Counted from the stretch's first letter, positions 1-8,277 are shown. The stretch: 17,889 nucleotides of DNA from JABRWC01 sp039961675 (GCA_039961675.1 JABRWC010000147.1:1-17889); one strand, 5' to 3'. Program-made: numbers and translations. The notes: generated from the sequence alone by a model not told the origin.

Positions 1-431
1 TCAGGCGTGTGCCGTCCCTTCATCCGTCTGCCTCCCAGCAACGCCCATTCGAGTGTCAATCCTAACATCCCGAATGGACTCGTTTATGGGGGGCAGGTCA
101 GCGGCGCTTCCGCACCCGGCGCGCCCGCGGCCCGTCGGCGCGCAGTTCCAAAGTCCGGCTCATCACTCAGGACGTGTCTCACTGGGCAAGTGCGTCAGAA
201 TCGACGCGTACGTTCCGACCGCCGGCGACGTCAAGAAAGCCAACCCGAACCAGCTTCCGACGCTGTTCCTACGTGAATCCCGACCATCGCGCAACCTGCC
301 ACACCAGTTGTGGAAAAGCTGAACGCCATCGAATTCAGTTGCTCTACCGGCGCGGTTTCGGTACGTTGGCGCCAGGTTCGGCCGTACAGTCGGGTGCCCC
401 GATTCCACGTCAACGGCTCCCGGAGACCAAT
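1..431. other. Intergenic stretch, no supported gene
   Basis: No reading frame here looks like a protein on either strand. The open frames are short, arginine-rich and without recognisable motifs. The stretch ends in the leader of the beta-helix gene, where GGAG at 425-428 acts as a modest ribosome binding site for the ATG at 432. I saw no convincing promoter boxes, no T-rich terminator and no RNA gene. The left edge may hold flanking DNA of a gene outside the window. Confidence 0.6.
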
Positions 432-1793
432 ATGACGCTTCACCGAGCGTTTCTGCCGGCGTGCGTAACGACGCTTGTTGTCGGGGCCGTCGCGGCCCAT
501 GCGCAGTCGGACGTCTGCGCCGACGCGCCGTGGGTGGGGCCTGGCACGCTCTTCGTCGACAACGACTTCTATGCGCTCGACGGCCCTTCGAGCTGCACCG
601 CCTCGCGCGACGCATGGGTGCGCTACCTGCCGCAGACCCCCGGAACTCTCCAGCTCAGCGAGTTGATTGCGGACTCGGGCGGCAGCATGGCGGTCTATCT
701 CGGCTGCCCGAGCGGTCCGGGACAGGAGCTTGCGTGTGTGGCGTTCGACGGCTCGGCCGTGCTCAGCCTGCCGGTGCGATCACTGAACGCATATTACATC
801 CGTGTCTCGGCCGACGGGCCGTTCGGGGATACTGTTCTCACGATGGCCGGACCGCCCGCGGCGCGAGTCGTGGGTACCGACGGCGCCGATGGGCAGTACT
901 CGACGATCGACGACGCCCTGAGCGCCGCACAATCCGGCGATACGATTTACGTGCTGCCGGGCACGTATAGCCGATTCACAGTCGTCAATAAATCGCTCAA
1001 GATCGTGGGCGCCGCCGGACCGAACGCGACGGCGATTCAAGGCACGAGCATTGCAACGAACGGCGTTGTAGAGCTCGCGGGGCTATTCGCGAAGCCGATC
1101 ACCGTGGTCCCGGCGCTCGACGCCAGCTTCAACGCATCGGTCCAGGCAACGAACTGCGTGTTTCGCGGCGTTGGAGGCGCAGGGCCGGTGCAGTCGAGGT
1201 CCAGCGCTACTGTGACACTACACGGGTGTCTGTTGCTCGGTGGCAGCGCCGGCGCCTATTCGACCGTCAACGGTATGCTCAGGCTGGTCAACTGCACGAT
1301 TGCAAACTCGGGTGCGGGGGTCTATCACAACGACGCCGCAAACGCGGGCGTCTCGCTTGTAAACTGCGTCATCGACGCGCCCACGCCGATTGGCGGCCCG
1401 TTCGCGCCACACGTCCTCGCGACGTACAGCCGGATCGCGGGCGGCTGGCCCGGCGTCGGAAACATCAGCGACGATCCGCAGTTCGTCGATCCCGACGGAC
1501 CCGACGGTGTGCCGTTCACCGCGGACGACGATTACCGCCTGGCGAACACGTCGCCCTGCATCGACGCCGGCGACATGTACGCCGAGAGCCGGCTGGTGTT
1601 CGACCTGGACGGCGCGCCGCGTGTCGTGGATCACCCCGGCCACCTGAATGAGGGCGGACTGCCCGTCGCGGTGGACATGGGCGCGTATGAATCGCAGCCG
1701 GCGCCGTGCGAAGGCGATCTCACCGGCGACGGCCGCGTCGCCCTGGACGACCTGAGCATCCTGCTTACCCAGTTCGGTGCGATCTGTAACTGA
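432..1793 (+). CDS. Secreted parallel beta-helix protein with dockerin-like C-terminus
   Basis: A 453-residue protein. Residues 1-24 form a signal peptide (hydrophobic LPACVTTLVVGAVAAHA, cleavage after AHA). Residues about 25-140 look like a beta-sandwich prepeptidase-like domain. Residues about 145-345 carry the pattern of right-handed beta-helix proteins (DGQYSTIDDALSAAQSGDTIYVLPGTY, then repeated NCxI/CVF turns). The segment SDDPQFVDPDGPDG...YRLANTSPCIDAGD followed by VDMGAYE is a frequent end of such helices in planctomycetes. Residues 427-450 are an EF-hand/dockerin-like loop (GDLTGDGRVALDD...LLTQFG). The frame is open further upstream, but ATG 432 is chosen because it gives the signal peptide and has GGAG in front. 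It is probably exported and surface-bound. No catalytic residues can be assigned, and a pectate-lyase-type activity would be a guess. Confidence 0.85.
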   Translation: MTLHRAFLPACVTTLVVGAVAAHAQSDVCADAPWVGPGTLFVDNDFYALDGPSSCTASRDAWVRYLPQTPGTLQLSELIADSGGSMAVYLGCPSGPGQELACVAFDGSAVLSLPVRSLNAYYIRVSADGPFGDTVLTMAGPPAARVVGTDGADGQYSTIDDALSAAQSGDTIYVLPGTYSRFTVVNKSLKIVGAAGPNATAIQGTSIATNGVVELAGLFAKPITVVPALDASFNASVQATNCVFRGVGGAGPVQSRSSATVTLHGCLLLGGSAGAYSTVNGMLRLVNCTIANSGAGVYHNDAANAGVSLVNCVIDAPTPIGGPFAPHVLATYSRIAGGWPGVGNISDDPQFVDPDGPDGVPFTADDDYRLANTSPCIDAGDMYAESRLVFDLDGAPRVVDHPGHLNEGGLPVAVDMGAYESQPAPCEGDLTGDGRVALDDLSILLTQFGAICN

Positions 1794-1950
1794 CGCACGC
1801 GACGGCGGCCCGCCCCCCATCCGGCCGCGAAGAACAGGCTCAGCTCAGGAAATGCGAGCGGCAATCGCCCTGTACCGCAATCACGCCTGCGCGGACTCCC
1901 GTAGGATGTTGGGGATGTCTGCGATCCTGCCCGGGCGGGTGTCTGCCGCC

Positions 1951-1978
1951 GGCCGCATGAGGCACGTGGCGTTTTTTC
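1951..1978 (+). terminator. Weak candidate intrinsic terminator
   Basis: GCCGC (1952-1956) can pair with GTGGC (1966-1970, one G-U pair) and is followed by TTTTTT at 1972-1977, the longest T run in the neighbourhood. It would end transcription of the beta-helix gene about 160 nt after its stop. The stem is short, so this is tentative. The rest of the 1794-2090 gap shows nothing else. Confidence 0.25.
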
Positions 1979-2090
1979 GTTTTGGAAGCGGGGTGGTGTG
2001 CGCCGTGAGGGCGCTATCCGCGTTCGACCGGCGCGGCGCGGGTGCAGTCGCACCCAACACAAGCATGCAAGCCACGGTCGAGGGGATCGC

Positions 2091-3062
2091 ATGCCGCCGT
2101 TGGCGACCTACGTTCACTCGATCGACCCCATCATCGCTTCGGTCGCCGGTGTGCATCTGTGGTGGTACGGACTCAGCTACTCGCTCGGATTTCTGAATCT
2201 GTTTCTATGGTTGCGGCGACGCCGCGCCGAGCTCAGCTTCACCCCCGCGATGGTGTACGACCTGACGCTTCTGCTCAGCGCGGGCGTGCTTCTCGGCGGT
2301 CGCGGCGTCGAGGTCGTTTTTTACGAATGGCCGTTCTACCGCCAGCACCTGCACCTGATCCCGGCCTACTGGCTCGGCGGCATGGCGACGCACGGCTTGT
2401 TGCTCGGCGGCCTGGCCGGCGCATGGCTTTTCTGCCGGGGCTATCGCCGCCAGTTCTGGCCCGTAATGGACGTCCTCTGCGTCCCCGGCGCGTTCATCCT
2501 GGGAGTGGGGCGGCTCGGGAACTTCATCGACGGACAGATCGTCGGCAGCGTCACGGACGTTTGGTGGGCCGTCAAGTTCCCGGATGCCGACGGCTTCCGC
2601 CATCCGGTCGTGCTCTACGACGGGCTCAAGAACCTAGCCCTGATTCCGGTGTTGATCTACCTGTCCGGCCGCGCGTCGCGGCCCGGCACGGTGGCGGGCG
2701 TGTTTTTCTTTCTTTACGCGTTCCTGCGCATTCCGGTTGACGTTTTCCGCGAGTACCCGACAACTCTGCTTGGGCTGGCCACCGGGCAGAGTCTGAACAT
2801 CGCTATGTCCCTCGCAGGCGTGTGCCTGCTGTTGTGGAGCCAGCGGAACGGCCCTCGACCCCTGCCGCGGCCGGCCGAGCAGCCGACTGCGACCGCCGTT
2901 CGCGTAGGCTCCGCGCGAAAAGCCGCACTCGGATTCCTGATCGGGTTCTCGCTCGTGATTCCGAGCGACTGGACGCAGGACGTTCCCGCTCGTTACGGAA
3001 AACGCCACGCGGGCCTCGCGCACTCGCTCTTTTACCCCGCGCTGGCCTCGGAGTCTCGGTAA
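2091..3062 (+). CDS. lgt: Prolipoprotein diacylglyceryl transferase
   Basis: A 323-residue polytopic inner-membrane enzyme that moves diacylglycerol from phosphatidylglycerol to the lipobox cysteine of prolipoproteins, the first step of lipoprotein maturation. The signature is clear: GGMATHG (His101, E. coli H103), GRLGNFIDGQIVG at 140-152 (Arg141, Asn144 and Gly152, E. coli R143, N146 and G154), LYAFLR (Tyr209 and Arg213, E. coli Y235 and R239) and GQSLNIAM in the last helix. Two positions differ conservatively from E. coli: Gln149 for E151 and Asp217 for E243. The tail after about residue 252 is longer than usual and not membrane-like. ATG 2091 is preceded by GAGGGG at a good distance. The frame extends upstream, but without Lgt-like sequence. 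It sits alone, and a lipoprotein client is encoded in the same window (14596-15137). Confidence 0.93.
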   Translation: MPPLATYVHSIDPIIASVAGVHLWWYGLSYSLGFLNLFLWLRRRRAELSFTPAMVYDLTLLLSAGVLLGGRGVEVVFYEWPFYRQHLHLIPAYWLGGMATHGLLLGGLAGAWLFCRGYRRQFWPVMDVLCVPGAFILGVGRLGNFIDGQIVGSVTDVWWAVKFPDADGFRHPVVLYDGLKNLALIPVLIYLSGRASRPGTVAGVFFFLYAFLRIPVDVFREYPTTLLGLATGQSLNIAMSLAGVCLLLWSQRNGPRPLPRPAEQPTATAVRVGSARKAALGFLIGFSLVIPSDWTQDVPARYGKRHAGLAHSLFYPALASESR

Positions 3063-3220
3063 CGCCCGCGGCGCCACCCGCATCCAAACCCGAGAACCCG
3101 GATTCCCCATTCTTTCCGCCCAAGCCACCACGTCGATGCTGGCGTGGCGGCCCGTTGGAGCACCGTATGGCCCCCGCTGCTGCTTCGGATTGAAATCCGC
3201 CGGCAACGGGTTCGACGACG

Positions 3221-3774
3221 ATGAGCAATGCCCTCATCCGCGACCTGACGCCCGAGCAGCTCCCCGCCGTGCACATGCCCGAGTGCGAGGTCCGGCCTGT
3301 TCTGAAGGGGCAGAAGGCGCTCGTCACGGGCGCCGGCAACGGCCGCGGGATCGCCGTGGCGCTCTGCGCCGCGGCGTGCGCAAGGAGGTTTCCTGCGCGG
3401 CCGGCAAGATCATCTGCGTCAGCGGCGTGCACGAGGTGATTTCCTCGTCCGGACACGTGAACTGCGCGGCCAGCAACGGCGGCGTGCTCCAGTTCTAGAA
3501 GTCCATCGCCCAGGAAGTCGCGCCGTGGCGCATCCGCGTGAACAGCGTCGGCCCGGGCGCGATCCGCACGCCGATCAACATGCCCGCCTGGGCCATGCCG
3601 CGGACGTACGCGGAGTTGCTGAAGCTCATTCCATACAAGCGCATCGGCGAGGTAGAGGACTTCGCCCGGCTGGCCGTCTGGCTGGCGAGCGACGCGGCGG
3701 ACTACTTCACCGGCGCGAGCCTGTTCGTCGATGGGGGGATGACGCTGTATCCGGGGTTCGAGACGGGGGGGTGA
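3221..3774 (+). pseudogene. Decayed SDR (glucose 1-dehydrogenase-like) pseudogene
   Basis: Remnant of a short-chain dehydrogenase. The 5' part (3221 to about 3385, one frame) keeps KALVTGAGNGRGIAVAL, the NAD(P)-binding TGxxxGxG. The rest (about 3385-3774, a different frame) keeps GKIICVSGVHE, SIAQEVAPWRIRVNSVGPG, the stretch IPYKRIGEVEDFARLAVWLA and a C-terminus ending FVDGGMTLYPGFETGG. Lesions: about 32 codons separate the TG motif from the catalytic-Ser region where the family has roughly 125, so about 280 nt including the NNAG segment are gone. The junction shifts frame, and an in-frame TAG lies at 3496-3498. The catalytic triad also appears replaced (Ser to Gly, Tyr to Cys and Lys to Asn in VNCAASN). 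It lies just upstream of a GMC oxidoreductase, a usual partner of this SDR type. The loss of function is well supported, the exact subfamily less so. Confidence 0.85.
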
Positions 3775-4000
3775 TTCGCGATCTGGCCCGTTGACACCCC
3801 AGCCGAAGAGCTCACGAAGCCCGCGGTGCTCAGCCACGGACAGATGGTCGTCGCACGTACTCTGGAATCAGGCAGAGGCACCGTGCCGGTGCGCGCGGAA
3901 GCAGCCGGTAATGGCCCGCTGCTGGCGACGCTCGGCGGAGCCGTCCTGCAACCGAGCCGTCCATCCCGGCATCCAACTCGGCAACCCTCGGAGGATTTCG
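3775..4000 (+). other. Leader between SDR pseudogene and GMC gene
   Basis: This 226-nt stretch lies between the pseudogene stop and the GMC start. A TTGACA at 3791-3796 has no partner -10 hexamer at 16-18 nt, so it is not called a promoter. GGAGG at 3990-3994, six bases before ATG 4001, is a strong ribosome binding site and fixes the downstream start. Nothing else is visible. Confidence 0.5.
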
Positions 4001-5611
4001 ATGGCTGCTCTCAGCCGTTTCGACTTCATCATCATCGGCACCGGCGCCGGCGGGGGAACGCTCGCCGCGAAACTTGCCCCGTCCGGCAAGCGCATCCTGC
4101 TGCTCGAACGCGGCGACTACGTGCCGCGCGAGAAGGATAACTGGAGCACGCGCGCCGTCAATCTCGACGGCAAGTACCACACCCAGGAGGTCTGGCGCGA
4201 CGCCGCCGGCCGCGAGCTGTACCCGCACACGAACTATTACGTCGGCGGCAACACGAAATTCTACGGCGCGGCGCTCTTCCGCCTTCGCAAAGAGGACTTC
4301 GGCGAAATCCGCCATCACGGCGGCGTCTCGCCCGCCTGGCCGATCGGCTACGACGAGCTGGAGCCGTACTACACCGCCGCCGAGCGCATGTACCAGGTGC
4401 ACGGCCAGCGCGGCGAGGACCCCACAGAACCGCCCGCCAGCGCCCCGTATCCGCACCCGCCCGTCAGCCACGAGCCGCGCATCCAGCATCTGCACGACGA
4501 CCTGGCGGCGCTCGGGCTTCGCCCGTTCCATGTGCCGCTCGGCATCATGCTCGATGAGCAGAACCCGCGCGCCAGCCGGTGCATCCGCTGCGAGACCTGC
4601 GACGGACACCCCTGCCTGGTCAACGCCAAGGCCGACGCCCAGGTCTGCGGCGTCGATCCAGCGCTGGCTCATCCGAACGTCACCTTGCTCACCGGCGCGT
4701 ACGTGAAGCGCTTGGAAACGACGGCGGGCGGGCGCGAAATCACGGAAGTGGTGGTCGAGCGCGGCGGCGTCCAGGAGCGCTATCGCGGCGACGTCGTGGT
4801 GATCTCGTGCGGCGCGATCAACTCGGCCGCGCTGCTGCTGCGTTCGCGCAGCGAAAATCACCCGCGCGGGCTGGCGAACGGCTCGGATGTGGTCGGCCGG
4901 CATTACATGGGCCACATCAACTCAATCCAGATGGCCTTGTCGAAGTGCCCGAATCCGACGGTGTTCCAGAAGACGCTGGCGATCAACGACTTCTACGGGC
5001 CGTCCGCCGCCTGGGATTTCCCCATGGGCCACATTTCGTTCGTCGGCAAGCTCGACGGCGACACGCTGCGGGCCGGCGCGCCGGCGCTCGTGCCCGGCTG
5101 GACGCTCGACAAGATGGCCCGCCACTCGCTGGATTTCTGGCTCACCAGCGAGGACCTGCCCGACCCGGGCAACCGCGTGACGCTCAATGCCGACGGCCAG
5201 ATCGTGCTGAGCTACACGCCGAACAACGAGGCGGGCCACAAGCTCCTGATCGCCAAACTCAAGGAGCTGATGAAACGCACCACCCACTGCGGCGTCCACG
5301 GACACGAGTGCCACCAGGGGCTGCTGGCACGCTCGCTGTGGGTCGGCCAGCGCATCCCGCTCGCCGGCGTGGCGCACCAGTGCGGCACGATCCGCTTCGG
5401 CCGCGATCCGAAGACTTCGGCACTGGACGTGAACTGCAAGGCGCACGAGGTCGACAATCTCTACGTGGTTGACGCCAGCTTTTTCCCCTCCAGCGGCGCG
5501 GTGAACCCGGCGCTGACGATCATGGCCAACGCCCTGCGCGTCGGCGACCACCTTCTTGGCCGGCTCGGCGTCCGCGCAACAGACGGGCAACGTGGCAACC
5601 TCACGGCATGA
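4001..5611 (+). CDS. GMC family FAD-dependent oxidoreductase
   Basis: A 536-residue flavoprotein of the glucose-methanol-choline family, which oxidises alcohols or sugars with FAD. The N-terminus FDFIIIGTGAGGGTLAAKLA (Gly13, Gly15 and Gly18 of the GxGxxG dinucleotide site) ends in LLLERG, whose Glu36 would hold the ribose. A cysteine cluster, RCIRCETCDGHPCLVNAKADA (Cys194, 197, 200 and 205), marks the bacterial subgroup usually found beside an SDR. The C-terminal domain has HQCGTIRFG (His459, the probable catalytic base) and VDASFFPSSGAVNPALTIMANA (Asn502). No Sec or Tat signal is seen, so it is probably cytoplasmic. ATG 4001 is chosen over earlier in-frame codons because it directly precedes the FAD fold and has GGAGG six bases before. 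Its SDR neighbour is a pseudogene while this gene looks intact. The substrate is unknown. Confidence 0.9.
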   Translation: MAALSRFDFIIIGTGAGGGTLAAKLAPSGKRILLLERGDYVPREKDNWSTRAVNLDGKYHTQEVWRDAAGRELYPHTNYYVGGNTKFYGAALFRLRKEDFGEIRHHGGVSPAWPIGYDELEPYYTAAERMYQVHGQRGEDPTEPPASAPYPHPPVSHEPRIQHLHDDLAALGLRPFHVPLGIMLDEQNPRASRCIRCETCDGHPCLVNAKADAQVCGVDPALAHPNVTLLTGAYVKRLETTAGGREITEVVVERGGVQERYRGDVVVISCGAINSAALLLRSRSENHPRGLANGSDVVGRHYMGHINSIQMALSKCPNPTVFQKTLAINDFYGPSAAWDFPMGHISFVGKLDGDTLRAGAPALVPGWTLDKMARHSLDFWLTSEDLPDPGNRVTLNADGQIVLSYTPNNEAGHKLLIAKLKELMKRTTHCGVHGHECHQGLLARSLWVGQRIPLAGVAHQCGTIRFGRDPKTSALDVNCKAHEVDNLYVVDASFFPSSGAVNPALTIMANALRVGDHLLGRLGVRATDGQRGNLTA

Positions 5612-5619
5612 ACCCGAAA

Positions 5620-5638
5620 GCGGGCAGCTCGGACCCGC
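5620..5638. terminator. Short stem between convergent genes
   Basis: GCGGG (5620-5624) pairs with CCCGC (5634-5638) nine bases after the GMC stop, in the 86-nt gap between two convergent genes. There is no T run on either strand, so a terminator role is only a positional guess. Confidence 0.2.
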
Positions 5639-5697
5639 CTTGAAGCCCGATGTCGCGCCTGTCGCTGTGACCGGACCGACCGGCGACCACGCGCGCT

Positions 5698-6492
5698 CTA
5701 CAACCGACGGATCGCACCCGGCGTCAGCTTTAGAACCAGGAGATCGCCCCAGCGCTCCAGGACGCCGCTCAGCTCCACAGGATCTGCGACAAACTCCAGC
5801 ACGTGCTTGGTCGCCGGCCCGCCGCTCGCGTCAACCAGCAGAAAGTACTCCACTGCGCCGGAGGCGGCGCGCGTAACGAACATGGGCGGAATTCCGCCCG
5901 CGACGCACAGCGTGGCGCACTCTTTGTGCGTCCGGCCCTCTCCCGGCTTCATCGCCCCGAGATAGCACTTGGGGTCGATGATCTCGCCGGACAAACACAC
6001 CGGTCCAAGGACAGCGGGGACCGGCCGGCGCAGGCAGGCCGCCATGGTTTCTGACGGCGCGGAAATCGGTTCCACGCCGCCCTCGGCCAGCTCGAGCATC
6101 TGCCGGCCATCGCGCTCCAGCGTGTATCCGCGAACGCGGACCAGCCGGCCGTCAAACGGCGCGATCGCGTCGGCGGCGCCGCGTTTTCCCTCCTGAACCA
6201 GGAGCACGGTGCGGGCGCCATCCGGCGAGTGTGCGTCCGGCACGCGAATCATCGCGTACGGATGCGTGTATGCGACGCCATCGAGCGTCCGGACGGCGTT
6301 CGTTTCCCACACGCCTCGGCCCGGCGAGCGCGCCGCGCCGCTCCATAGCCCCCCTGCCGCCAGAAACGCCGCCGCCAGCATCGGGATGCAGGCGCGCAGA
6401 AAAAGTCGCTGTCCAGCCGGGACCGGCAGATAGCCCACGTACAACTCGCTCGCGGGCGCCGCGCGGCGCTCCCGCGGATCATTCGCGCTCAT
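5698..6492 (-). CDS. Membrane-anchored protein with DPKCYLGAM...THKxCAxLC motif
   Basis: 264 residues and last gene of the Rieske operon. Residues about 31-51 form one membrane segment, with the rest probably periplasmic. Residues about 112-140 (DGRLVRVRGYTLERDGRQMLEL) look like a small OB-type beta barrel. The key feature is residues 173-202: DPKCYLGAM-PGEG-THKECATLC-GGIPP, with Cys176, His189, Cys192 and Cys196. I have seen this motif in uncharacterised proteins beside Rieske/ferric-reductase genes. A metal, heme or disulfide role is inference. A second barrel-like stretch, LVLKLTPGAI, follows at the C-terminus. The ATG at 6492-6490 lies inside the end of the upstream gene, giving a 14-nt overlap (ATGAGCGCGAATGA), so translation is probably coupled. 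The function is unknown. Confidence 0.8.
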   Translation of the reverse strand: MSANDPRERRAAPASELYVGYLPVPAGQRLFLRACIPMLAAAFLAAGGLWSGAARSPGRGVWETNAVRTLDGVAYTHPYAMIRVPDAHSPDGARTVLLVQEGKRGAADAIAPFDGRLVRVRGYTLERDGRQMLELAEGGVEPISAPSETMAACLRRPVPAVLGPVCLSGEIIDPKCYLGAMKPGEGRTHKECATLCVAGGIPPMFVTRAASGAVEYFLLVDASGGPATKHVLEFVADPVELSGVLERWGDLLVLKLTPGAIRRL

Positions 6493-7549
6493 GAACGGCC
6501 TCGATCGCCGCCGGCTGCACCGGCGTGCCCGGTGGCAGCGGCTTCGCGTTGACCCGTACGCGGCCGCCCGATACGCGCACGGAGTACGTGACGATGCGTT
6601 CGGTGAACGGCGGCGGGGCCTGCCCGTCCGCGGGCCGGTACTGCCAGCCGTGCCACGGGCACGTGACGCAGCCGTCGAGGATGCGGCCCTCGCCCAGCGG
6701 ACCGCCCTGGTGAACGCACACGTTTGTAATGGCCGAGACGCACGCGCCGTGGCGGAAGACGGCGATGCGCTCGCCGCCCTGTGCGCACACAATTCGCGCC
6801 CGGCCGTCCGGAATGTCGCCGGCATCGCCGGCGTCAATCCACTCAGTCGAGTGCTGAATCGGCTCGGCCGACCGCTTGTCCGCGTTTCGTTCGCGCCAGC
6901 CGGTGATGATGTGCAGCGCGACAACCAACAGCGCGGCGCCCGCCACCAGCGGCGCCAGCCACGCGGCGCGCGGCGTCTGTAGCGCTCCGAGCGCCACGTG
7001 CAGCACGACCAGTGAGTAGGCCGGATAGACCAGCATGTGCAGCGCTTTCCAAAGCCGCGGGCCGAGATTGCGGTTCCAGAAGTCGTGGCTGGTCGCGGCC
7101 ATCAGAAACAGAATCAACAGCGCCGCAAGGCCGAGCACCTGGAACGGAAAGGCGCGCAGCGAGCCGTAGCTCGTGTTTCCCGTGAGCAGCGACATCAGCG
7201 GGTTCACGACGCCAAAACCGTGGTAAAACCCCGTGGCCAGCGCCCCGTGCAGCAGCGCCACGACGAACGTCGCGACGCCGAGATGCCGCCGGTTGTACAG
7301 CAGCGGGAGGAAGCGCGGGTTCAGCCGCGCCAGCGGCCCGATGCAGAGAGTCAGCGTGAGAAGCAGGAACGCACAGCTTCCCAGCGCGCGAAGGGCGAGA
7401 ATCTCGGCGCTGATGGCTTCCGCGCCGATGAACAGCAATCGCCCAAGTCCGACGTAGACGCCCAGGTACGCCGCTACGCCCGATACGAGCACGGCGTCGT
7501 AGACGCGCTTGTGCCGGTTCCATTGAACGGCGACGTAACCCACGCTCAC
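6479..7549 (-). CDS. Ferric-reductase-like membrane protein fused to a Rieske [2Fe-2S] domain
   Basis: 356 residues. About six membrane helices (residues 20-220) resemble the MsrQ/YedZ-type ferric reductase core, with histidines at 101, 110, 171, 184 and 213 as possible heme b ligands (VVALLHG, KALHMLVYPAYSLVVLH). The C-terminal part (about 236-336) is a Rieske domain with CVHQGG (Cys278, His280) and CPWHGW (Cys297, His300), the four cluster ligands, all present. Together these suggest electron transfer between a [2Fe-2S] centre and membrane heme. Start: GTG at 7549-7547 overlaps the previous stop as GTGA and has GGAGG six bases before. The open frame extends to 7708, but that part is antisense-like and covers the small upstream gene. 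The physiological partner and substrate are not known. Confidence 0.88.
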   Translation of the reverse strand: MSVGYVAVQWNRHKRVYDAVLVSGVAAYLGVYVGLGRLLFIGAEAISAEILALRALGSCAFLLLTLTLCIGPLARLNPRFLPLLYNRRHLGVATFVVALLHGALATGFYHGFGVVNPLMSLLTGNTSYGSLRAFPFQVLGLAALLILFLMAATSHDFWNRNLGPRLWKALHMLVYPAYSLVVLHVALGALQTPRAAWLAPLVAGAALLVVALHIITGWRERNADKRSAEPIQHSTEWIDAGDAGDIPDGRARIVCAQGGERIAVFRHGACVSAITNVCVHQGGPLGEGRILDGCVTCPWHGWQYRPADGQAPPPFTERIVTYSVRVSGGRVRVNAKPLPPGTPVQPAAIEAVHERE

Positions 7550-7728
7550 GGCGCGCCTCCGTGTGCCGCCGGGTTCGTGGTCGAAAGCCGGTTCGCCCCC
7601 GCGCCGGGCGGCGCGGACGATTCCGGCGGACGCGGTCGATTCCAGAGCACGGCGCCCAGCAACAGCAATAGCAGCGGCCCAAGTGCGAGCCACATGCGCC
7701 AATGCCATGCCCGGTGAGGTCGCGTCAT
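7546..7728 (-). CDS. Small single-pass membrane protein of the Rieske operon
   Basis: 60 residues: a basic N-terminus (MTRPHRAWHWRMW), one hydrophobic helix (LALGPLLLLLLGAVLW), then a Pro/Ala-rich hydrophilic tail. ATG 7728-7726 overlaps the upstream stop as ATGA, and its own stop overlaps the next start as GTGA. This double overlap in one operon is the main reason to believe it. Predicted topology is N-in with a periplasmic tail. It may be an assembly or stabilising subunit of the heme/Rieske protein. No domain is recognised. Confidence 0.7.
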   Translation of the reverse strand: MTRPHRAWHWRMWLALGPLLLLLLGAVLWNRPRPPESSAPPGAGANRLSTTNPAAHGGAP

Positions 7729-7946
7729 GTTTGCGAACGCCGGCGGAGAGCGCGCAGGCAGCGTGCGGACAGCAGCGGCCAGAGCGCCGCGGCGCCCGGC
7801 AGTATCAGCAACCGAAAGCCGAGCGGCGCCGCGTGCGTGGCGGGGTCCACGAGCACCATCCCGCCGGCGGCGAACGAAACCGCGAATACGGCACCGATCG
7901 CAAGGTACAGGCCGGCCAGGGTCACCACGATCTCGGCCACGGACAT
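7725..7946 (-). CDS. Small two-TM membrane protein, first gene of the Rieske operon
   Basis: 73 residues from ATG 7946: a first helix in IVVTLAGLYLAIGAVFAVSFAAGG, a short loop with DPATHAAPLGF, a second helix in RLLILPGAAALWPLL, then a basic tail (RCLRALRRRSQT). The loop plus LGFRLLILPG...WPLL resembles a conserved small family I have seen beside ferric-reductase/Rieske genes. No function is established. ATG 7946 is preferred over the longer starts (7979, 8006, 8078) because GGAG lies nine bases before it and the extra N-terminus is hydrophilic and unlike the family. Its stop overlaps the start of the next gene (ATGA), so it opens a four-gene coupled operon. Confidence 0.72.
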   Translation of the reverse strand: MSVAEIVVTLAGLYLAIGAVFAVSFAAGGMVLVDPATHAAPLGFRLLILPGAAALWPLLSARCLRALRRRSQT

Positions 7947-8277
7947 GGTTTCGTGCTCCAGCTCGGCGTCACCGTGCATCTGAGGAAGCCGCACCGGGCG
8001 CCGCATGCGCGCGCCGTCGCGCTGCTCGGTCCAATTCTGCCTGGCGAATCCTCGCCGTTCGCGGGGCGACTCCAACAACCGTTGGATTCGACGCGGCCGG
8101 CAGCGGTTACAGGCTCACGCGCGAGTCTCAACCGAACCGAGCCGCGCGCCCGGTGAGCGCGGGCGTCCCGCTTGCGATCGCAACGGGTCGTGCGGGCGTC
8201 GCGCCGGCCATTCGCCCCACAGGCCCGTGCGGCATTGCGATGGGCGCGCGTTGGCGCGCGCAGCGCGCTGCGCGGCG
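7947..8277 (-). other. Upstream region of the Rieske operon / downstream of phosphatase gene
   Basis: 331 nt without a convincing gene. TCCAAC (8071-8076) and GTTGGA (8081-8086) form a 6-bp inverted repeat with a 4-nt loop, about 125 nt before the operon's start, and could be an operator or a leader hairpin. GCGCGCG (8244-8250) and CGCGCGC (8255-8261) form a 7-bp stem with loop TTGG, 17 nt after the phosphatase stop, without a T run. No clear -35/-10 pair was found. Confidence 0.4.

Noticed and set aside
3791..3796. TTGACA as a -35 box for the GMC gene
   Set aside because: No -10-like hexamer follows at 16-18 nt, and it is 205 nt before the start codon.
2803..4915. Long minus-strand frames opposite lgt, the SDR pseudogene and the GMC gene
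   Set aside because: They lie opposite recognisable coding sequence and have the composition expected of antisense frames in GC-rich DNA.
7550..7708. N-terminal extension of the Rieske fusion protein to GTG 7708
   Set aside because: The extension is arginine-rich and overlaps the 60-residue gene. GTG 7549 has GGAGG at six bases and a GTGA overlap.
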